Of a stretch of DNA of 64,000 nucleotides, positions 59,340-64,000 are shown piece after piece. A program made the translations under genes and the position numbers. This DNA comes from Streptomyces sp. NBS 14/10. GTDB lineage: Bacteria > Actinomycetota > Actinomycetes > Streptomycetales > Streptomycetaceae. Every line of letters starts with the position of its first letter. The stretch's first letter is position 1. The notes under the pieces are model-generated. The model made no database searches. It was given only the letters and a program-made list of their open reading frames with translations, and was not told the origin of the DNA. The DNA is taken from NCBI RefSeq assembly GCF_002224125.1, contig NZ_NCSM01000011.1, positions 186,001-250,000 of the forward strand, in the 5' to 3' direction.

Positions 59340-60428
59340 ATGAATCACAAGCGCCCTGGAACGGGCCCGCTCACCGTGACGGTGTTCGTCTTCCCGGGGG
59401 TGCGGCTACTCGATGTGACCGGTCCCATCGAGGTGTTCGCTTCGGCGAACGAGTTCGGCGGGCGCTATCGGGTGCGGACCGCGTCCGAGGACGGGGCGGA
59501 GGTGATCACCTCTGCCGGGACCCGCCTCAGCGCCGACCTGCGTGTCGACGAGGTACGTGAGCCGTGTGACGTGTTGGTGATCCCGGGCGGTCCGGAATGG
59601 GAAACGCTGATCAAGGACGACGCGCTCTTGGATGTCGTCCGGCGACTGCACGAGAAGGCCCGCTGCACGACATCGGTGTGTACGGGAGCGTTTCTGCTGG
59701 CAGCGGCCGGGCTCTTGGACGGGCGTCGCGCCACCACACACTGGCGGCAGTCACAGCAACTGGCCCTGCGTTTCCCGTCCGTGCGGGTCGAACCGGACGC
59801 GATCTTCGTGCGGGACGGGCGGATGATGACCTCGGCAGGTGTCAGCGCCGGCATCGACCTGTCCTTGGCGCTCGTCGAAGATCACTACGGTGCGGAGATC
59901 GCCCGAGCGGTTGCCAAGGACATGGTCGTCTTCATGCAACGACCCGGGGGCCAGTCCCAGTTCAGCGTCCGCTCCCAGGTCCCGCACTCCCACCGGGAGA
60001 CGCTCCGCCGGGTGCTGGACGAGGTCGCTGAGAACCCCGGGGCCAACCACACGGTGTCGGCCATGGCACGCAGGGCAGGCATCAGCGTCCGTCACGTGAC
60101 CCGGCTCTTCTACGAAGAGGTGGGAACCACTCCGGCCCGGTACGTGGAGCAGATCCGATTGGAAGCTGCCCGGGTGCTGTTGGAGACGGGTGATGACGCC
60201 ATGGCGGTGGTGGCGCGGCGTACGGGGTTCGGCTCACCCGAGTCGATGCGCAGAGCGTTTGTGCGACACCTGGGTGTGACACCTGGTGCGTACCGGGCCA
60301 GTTTCCGCACGACCGGCGTGGGCGAGGAGGATTCGGTCAGCGGAAAGCGGATGCCACGAGATCCTTCTGCTCGCCGGCATGCCGCCGCGCAGAGCCCACG
60401 GCCGGGGCCGGTGCCGGCGGTCGGCTGA
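59340..60428 (+). CDS. GlxA/FtrA-family regulator (DJ-1/PfpI domain plus AraC HTH)
   Basis: A 362-residue regulator. Residues 10-190 are the DJ-1/PfpI fold with the conserved segment TSVCTGAFLLAAAGLLDGRRATTHW; residues 225-330 are a pair of AraC HTHs (AMARRAGISVRHVTRLFYEEVGTTPARYVEQIRLEAARVLL and VVARRTGFGSPESMRRAFVRHLGVTPGAYR). Such proteins often activate divergent oxidoreductase genes, here the SDR. GGAGG lies 7 bp before ATG 59340. Its last 92 bp overlap the convergent E1 gene. Confidence 0.88.
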   Translation: MNHKRPGTGPLTVTVFVFPGVRLLDVTGPIEVFASANEFGGRYRVRTASEDGAEVITSAGTRLSADLRVDEVREPCDVLVIPGGPEWETLIKDDALLDVVRRLHEKARCTTSVCTGAFLLAAAGLLDGRRATTHWRQSQQLALRFPSVRVEPDAIFVRDGRMMTSAGVSAGIDLSLALVEDHYGAEIARAVAKDMVVFMQRPGGQSQFSVRSQVPHSHRETLRRVLDEVAENPGANHTVSAMARRAGISVRHVTRLFYEEVGTTPARYVEQIRLEAARVLLETGDDAMAVVARRTGFGSPESMRRAFVRHLGVTPGAYRASFRTTGVGEEDSVSGKRMPRDPSARRHAAAQSPRPGPVPAVG

Positions 60429-63096
60429 TGCATCCGATGGGACGGTTCGCCAGCCGCTGCACGTGTGGCCCCACAAAGGACCAGGCTCCTTGGTTCTCCG
60501 GCTCCTCTTGCACCCACCGCACCTCGGCGTCGGCGGGGAAGCGGGCGAGTTCCGCACTGAGCTCTTGCTCCGGGAACGGGTAGAGACGCTCCACGCGGAC
60601 GATCGCGGTGTCCGACAGGCCTGAGCTTCGCCGGTAGGCGTCCAGGTCGTAGAAGACCTTGCCCGAGCACACCAGCACACGCCCGGTCCGGGCGGCATCG
60701 GCCGTCTCATCCGGCAGGACCGCACGGAACCCGCCCGTGGTGAGGTCCGCCAGCGTGGAGGTGGCTGCCTTCAACCGCAGCATCGACTTCGGAGTGAACA
60801 CGACCAGTGGCCTTCTGTGCCCGCGCCCGCCGAGCGCCTGCTGCCTGAGCAAGTGAAAGTAGTTGCCGGGCAAGGAGGGCATGGCGACGCTCATGTTCCC
60901 CTGCGCGCAGAGTTGGAGGAATCGCTCGATCCTGCCGGAGGAGTGGTCCGGTCCCTGCCCTTCCAAGCCGTGCGGCAGCAGCATCGTCACCCCCGAGCGC
61001 TGCCCCCACTTCTGTTCGGATGACGCGATGTACTCGTCGACGACGGTCTGGGCGCCGTTGGCGAAGTCGCCGAACTGGGCCTCCCACAGCACCAGAGCGT
61101 CCGGCCGGGCCAGGGAGTAGCCGTACTCGAAGGCCAGTGCCGCCAGCTCGGACAGCATCGAGTCGTAGGGGGTGAAGTCCGCGGCGGTCGCGCCGAGGGA
61201 GCTCAGCGGTGTGTACTCCACGCCGGTGCGCCTGTCGGTGAGCACAGCGTGCCGTTGCCCGAACGTGCCGCGGCGGGAATCCTGCCCGGCCAGCCGTACC
61301 GGAACGCCGTCCACCAGCAGGGAGCCGATGGCGAGAGTTTCCGCGGTGGCCCAGTCGATCGTTCCCGCATCCAGCATCGCGGCACGTCTGCGCAGCTGCG
61401 GCAGCACGCGCGGGTGCACGGTGAGGTCCTGCGGCAGACTGGTCTGGGACGCCATGACGTACCGGGCGGTCGCCTCCGTGATCGCGGTGGTTGCTTGCGG
61501 GGCGGCCGCTCCCTCGGCGTCCGCGGGGATGACGCGCTCCGGGGAGCGGTCGGGCACCGGCAACGCCTGGGTCTCGGCGAAGGCACGCTCCAGGCGTTCC
61601 CGGTAGTCCCGCAGGGCGCCTTCCACCTGCCGTTCGCCGATGTCTCCCCGGCGGACCAGCGCCTCGGCGTACTGCTTGCGCACCGAAGGTCTGGCGTCGA
61701 TGCGGTCGTACATCGCCGGCTGCGTGATGGATGGATCATCGACCTCGCTGTGGCCGTGGCGCCGGTAGCAGATCAGATCGATGACGACGTCCTTGTGGAA
61801 CGCCTGACGGTAGTCGAAGGCAAACCGAGCGACGCGGACGGCGGCCTCGGGGTCGTCTCCGTTGACATGGAAGATCGGGGCTTCGATGATCCGTGCCACA
61901 TCGGTGGCGTAGGTGCTCGTACGGCCGTGGGCGGGGGCGGTCGTGAAGCCGAGCTGGTTGTTGATGACGATGTGGACCGTTCCACCGGTGTGGTAGCCGG
62001 GCAGCTGTGACATGTTCAGCGTCTCGCCGACCACGCCTTGACCGGCGAACGCGGCATCCCCGTGGACGACGACGGGCAGGACGGGGAAGGTGTCGCCACC
62101 GTCCGCGGCCACCTCCTGCTTGGCGCGGACCACTCCCTCTGCCACCGGCCCCACGATCTCCAGATGCGAGGGGTTCGCCACGACGGAGACGGCGATGGTG
62201 CCGCCGCCCAGTGCGTGATAGGTCCCTTCCGCACCGAGGTGGTACTTCACATCCCCTGATCCCTGTACCGACCGGATGTCCACCGCGTCCTCGAACTCAT
62301 GGAAGATCTCCGCGTAGGACTTGCCGACGATGTTGGCCAGAACATTGAGCCGGCCGCGGTGTGCCATACCGATGACGGCTTCCCTCGTCCCGTTCCTGAC
62401 GGAGCGGTGCAGCAGGGCACCCAGCAGTACGATCGCGGACTCGCCGCCTTCGAGTGAATACCGCTTCTGACCCACATATTTGACGTGCAGGAACGTCTCG
62501 AATGCCTCTGCCGCGCCCAGCCGGTAGAGGATCTGCAATTGTTCGGCGCGGTCCGGCGGGAGGTGGGGCGATTCGATCCGCTGCTGGACCCAGCGACGTT
62601 CTTCGGAGCTTTGGATGTGCATGTACTGGGTGCCGACGGTCCGGCAGTAGGACTCCCGCAGGACCTGCAGAACGTCGCGAAGAGTCATGGTGGCCTGCCC
62701 GGCGAAGCCGTCGACGACGAACGTCCTTCCCAGGTCCTCGTCGCCGAGCCCGAATGCCGTGATGTCGAACTCCGGGTGTGCGCCTCCCTGCTCCGCTGCT
62801 GTGAGCGGGTCGGTATCGGCCATCAGGTGTCCGCGCACGCGATACGCGTGGATGAGCGCCGCGACGCGGACCGCCTTGGCCGCCGCCTCGTCCGCATGGT
62901 CACTCGCGGTGGTCGTGCCGTTGCGCACCCGCCGGTCCGGCACAGGGGCGGAGGAGGCGAAGAGGTCCCTCCACGTCCCGTCGACCGAGCCCGGGTCATG
63001 CAGGTACCGCTCGTATTGTTCGCCCACAAACCATTCGTTGAGGCCGAATTCCAGCCCATACGGCACCGGCTGTCCGGCGCGGGATTGCGACGCCAC
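60337..63096 (-). CDS. 2-oxoglutarate dehydrogenase E1 component, E1-only form
   Basis: A 919-residue thiamin-diphosphate decarboxylase. Landmarks: NEWFVGEQYERYLHDPGSVDGTWRDLF at the start, GTQYMHIQSSEERRWVQQRIE, HRGRLNVLANIVGK, ThDP/Mg region GDAAFAGQGVVGETLNMS and C-terminal VRWVQEEPENQGAW. Length and start match E. coli SucA. The usual actinobacterial OdhA/Kgd (about 1230 residues) carries an extra N-terminal E2-like acyltransferase domain, which is absent here. It may be a second, E1-only copy that uses separate E2/E3. GTG 63096 is the start. 3' end overlaps the convergent GlxA gene. Confidence 0.85.
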   Translation of the reverse strand: MASQSRAGQPVPYGLEFGLNEWFVGEQYERYLHDPGSVDGTWRDLFASSAPVPDRRVRNGTTTASDHADEAAAKAVRVAALIHAYRVRGHLMADTDPLTAAEQGGAHPEFDITAFGLGDEDLGRTFVVDGFAGQATMTLRDVLQVLRESYCRTVGTQYMHIQSSEERRWVQQRIESPHLPPDRAEQLQILYRLGAAEAFETFLHVKYVGQKRYSLEGGESAIVLLGALLHRSVRNGTREAVIGMAHRGRLNVLANIVGKSYAEIFHEFEDAVDIRSVQGSGDVKYHLGAEGTYHALGGGTIAVSVVANPSHLEIVGPVAEGVVRAKQEVAADGGDTFPVLPVVVHGDAAFAGQGVVGETLNMSQLPGYHTGGTVHIVINNQLGFTTAPAHGRTSTYATDVARIIEAPIFHVNGDDPEAAVRVARFAFDYRQAFHKDVVIDLICYRRHGHSEVDDPSITQPAMYDRIDARPSVRKQYAEALVRRGDIGERQVEGALRDYRERLERAFAETQALPVPDRSPERVIPADAEGAAAPQATTAITEATARYVMASQTSLPQDLTVHPRVLPQLRRRAAMLDAGTIDWATAETLAIGSLLVDGVPVRLAGQDSRRGTFGQRHAVLTDRRTGVEYTPLSSLGATAADFTPYDSMLSELAALAFEYGYSLARPDALVLWEAQFGDFANGAQTVVDEYIASSEQKWGQRSGVTMLLPHGLEGQGPDHSSGRIERFLQLCAQGNMSVAMPSLPGNYFHLLRQQALGGRGHRRPLVVFTPKSMLRLKAATSTLADLTTGGFRAVLPDETADAARTGRVLVCSGKVFYDLDAYRRSSGLSDTAIVRVERLYPFPEQELSAELARFPADAEVRWVQEEPENQGAWSFVGPHVQRLANRPIGCISRPPAPAPAVGSARRHAGEQKDLVASAFR

Positions 63097-63242
63097 CGTG
63101 CGGATCGCCTTCTTTCCTCATTGCATACGACCGATAGCGGACGCGGTTGGCCCGGCCGGTCATCTTTGTCCGGTCCAACGGCCTCGCTTCCGCGTCACAC
63201 CATCGACGCTACGGCAGTGAGGGAGATGAGAAAAACCCATTA

Positions 63243-63264
63243 ATATGCCATAACTGCGGCATAT
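63243..63264. promoter_or_regulatory. AT-rich dyad between the transporter and E1 genes
   Basis: ATATGCC-N8-GGCATAT, 7-bp arms, in the 183-bp gap. A weak minus-strand -10 (TAGCGT, 63206-63211) lies downstream of it toward the E1 gene, so it may be an activator or repressor site rather than a terminator. Confidence 0.38.
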
Positions 63265-63279
63265 GAGGACATGGCGCGT

Positions 63280-64000
63280 TCAGTCCTCCTCGTACGCCGA
63301 GACCCACATGTTCCTGGCGGCATGGCGCAGGGAGTGGCCTGCCACCACCACCCAGGCGATGACGAGCAGCCCATAGAACACCACGGCCATCCAGACGAAC
63401 GCCTCCGAACCGGTCCGCTCCGCAAGGGCGCCGGTGGCCGTCACGCAGGCGCCGACCGGGAAGATGAAAGACCACCAGGTGGGCGCGAAAGGCAGCCCGG
63501 TCCTGATCGTCCGTACCGTGAGCCCCGTGGCCAGCGCCAGCCACAGCATGGCGAAGCCCCACACCACGATCCCGACCAGCAGCGCGAACACCGCGGTGCC
63601 CCGTGCGTAGGGCGCGGGCAGCGCGCTGGGCGCCACCGCGGCCAGCGCACCGAGCGCCGTCACCGACTGACCCAACGCCCCCAGCCCGATCCACACCGTA
63701 GGAACCACCGGTCCAGTGGGGGCCTCATGGTGCACCAGGCGGCCGTAAATCATGGCCAGCACCAGCAGCGCCGCGACCAGGCCGAGCCCGAGCATCGCGT
63801 AGCAGCCCAGCAGCAGGGCGAGCCGCAACTGCCCCGCCGGCGCATGAGGGACGAGCAGCGCGCCCGTCGCCGCCGAGACCATCGGCGGCACCACGGGCAT
63901 CAGCCAGCCCCCGAACGCCGCGTCCGGCGCGAAGCGGTGCCGGGTGACCATCAAATAGGGCACCGCGCAGGCCGTACCAAGACCGAGCACGGTACCGAGC
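63280..64000 (-). CDS. TDT-family transporter (TehA/SLAC1-like), C-terminal part
   Basis: The visible 239 residues are almost all membrane helices (LLLGCYAMLGLGLVAALLVLAM, VFALLVGIVVWGFAMLWLAL, and FAPTWWSFIFPVGACVTATGAL, the conserved helix of the tellurite-resistance/dicarboxylate transporter family). The gene continues beyond 64000, so the N-terminus is missing. Substrate could be a dicarboxylate, anion or tellurite-resistance role; not decidable. The neighbouring E1 gene, downstream, uses a dicarboxylate, which hints at organic-acid export or import. Confidence 0.8.
   Translation of the reverse strand, partial: LGTVLGLGTACAVPYLMVTRHRFAPDAAFGGWLMPVVPPMVSAATGALLVPHAPAGQLRLALLLGCYAMLGLGLVAALLVLAMIYGRLVHHEAPTGPVVPTVWIGLGALGQSVTALGALAAVAPSALPAPYARGTAVFALLVGIVVWGFAMLWLALATGLTVRTIRTGLPFAPTWWSFIFPVGACVTATGALAERTGSEAFVWMAVVFYGLLVIAWVVVAGHSLRHAARNMWVSAYEED

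Overview
This window is high-GC chromosomal DNA from a streptomycete or close relative. Coding regions have a strong G/C bias at third codon positions. Ribosome-binding sites are GGAGG-like, many starts are GTG, many genes overlap by ATGA or GTGA, and leucine TTA codons are very rare. I saw no tRNA, rRNA, IS element, integrase, CRISPR array or phage head gene.

Layout. (1) 1-12.1 kb: the end of an unknown gene, an ArsR-type metal sensor, and a nine-gene minus-strand operon. The operon encodes a peptide-type ABC importer (lipoprotein, two permeases, two ATPases), a HAD dehalogenase-like hydrolase, a FAD amine oxidase, an aldehyde dehydrogenase and an embedded GntR/FCD regulator, and looks like an uptake-plus-oxidation pathway for an amine-type compound. 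A CDF metal exporter follows, and its upstream DNA carries the same operator-like sequence as the ArsR gene 12 kb away. (2) 12.1-15.4 kb: a metallo-beta-lactamase-fold hydrolase, a small AtzG-like protein, an AtzE-like amidase and a TetR regulator, tied together by three copies of one candidate operator. (3) 15.3-19.2 kb: a compact candidate RiPP locus with TfuA, YcaO, a JmjC/cupin oxygenase and a 37-residue acidic peptide not previously marked as a gene. It would fit a thioamidated, hydroxylated peptide. (4) 19.2-24.3 kb: a secreted GH30 glucuronoxylanase with a CebR-type box, an ABC exporter, and a regulator with two C-terminal helix-turn-helix units.

(5) 24.3-54.4 kb: an extracellular contractile injection system (eCIS). 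A 21-gene minus-strand block runs from a DUF4255 tail-cap protein through two sheaths, two tubes, a LysM hub, gpD/gpV/gp25/gpJ/gpI baseplate proteins, three mutually related proteins of unknown role, a tape-measure protein, an AAA+ ATPase and a small Pro/Ala-rich protein. Facing it is a 1562-residue candidate effector followed by an overlapping probable immunity gene. Effector and small eCIS protein share a short AGQD..GN.A motif that may be a loading tag.

(6) 54.4-57.3 kb: divergent from the eCIS, a 65-residue protein whose start codon lies in a perfect palindrome, a SARP/BTAD-type regulator and an Aur1/PAP2-like membrane phosphatase. TTA codons occur in the effector, one eCIS gene and the SARP gene; I noticed none elsewhere. 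This predicts bldA-dependent, developmental control. (7) 57.3-64 kb: an NMT1/THI5-like binding protein without a signal peptide, an SDR lacking the catalytic tyrosine, a GlxA-type regulator, an E1-only 2-oxoglutarate dehydrogenase, and part of a TDT-family transporter.

The strongest candidates for undescribed biology are the TfuA-YcaO-JmjC peptide locus and the effector-immunity-eCIS set with its shared motif and apparent bldA control. All functions are inferred by reading the sequence; no database search was possible.
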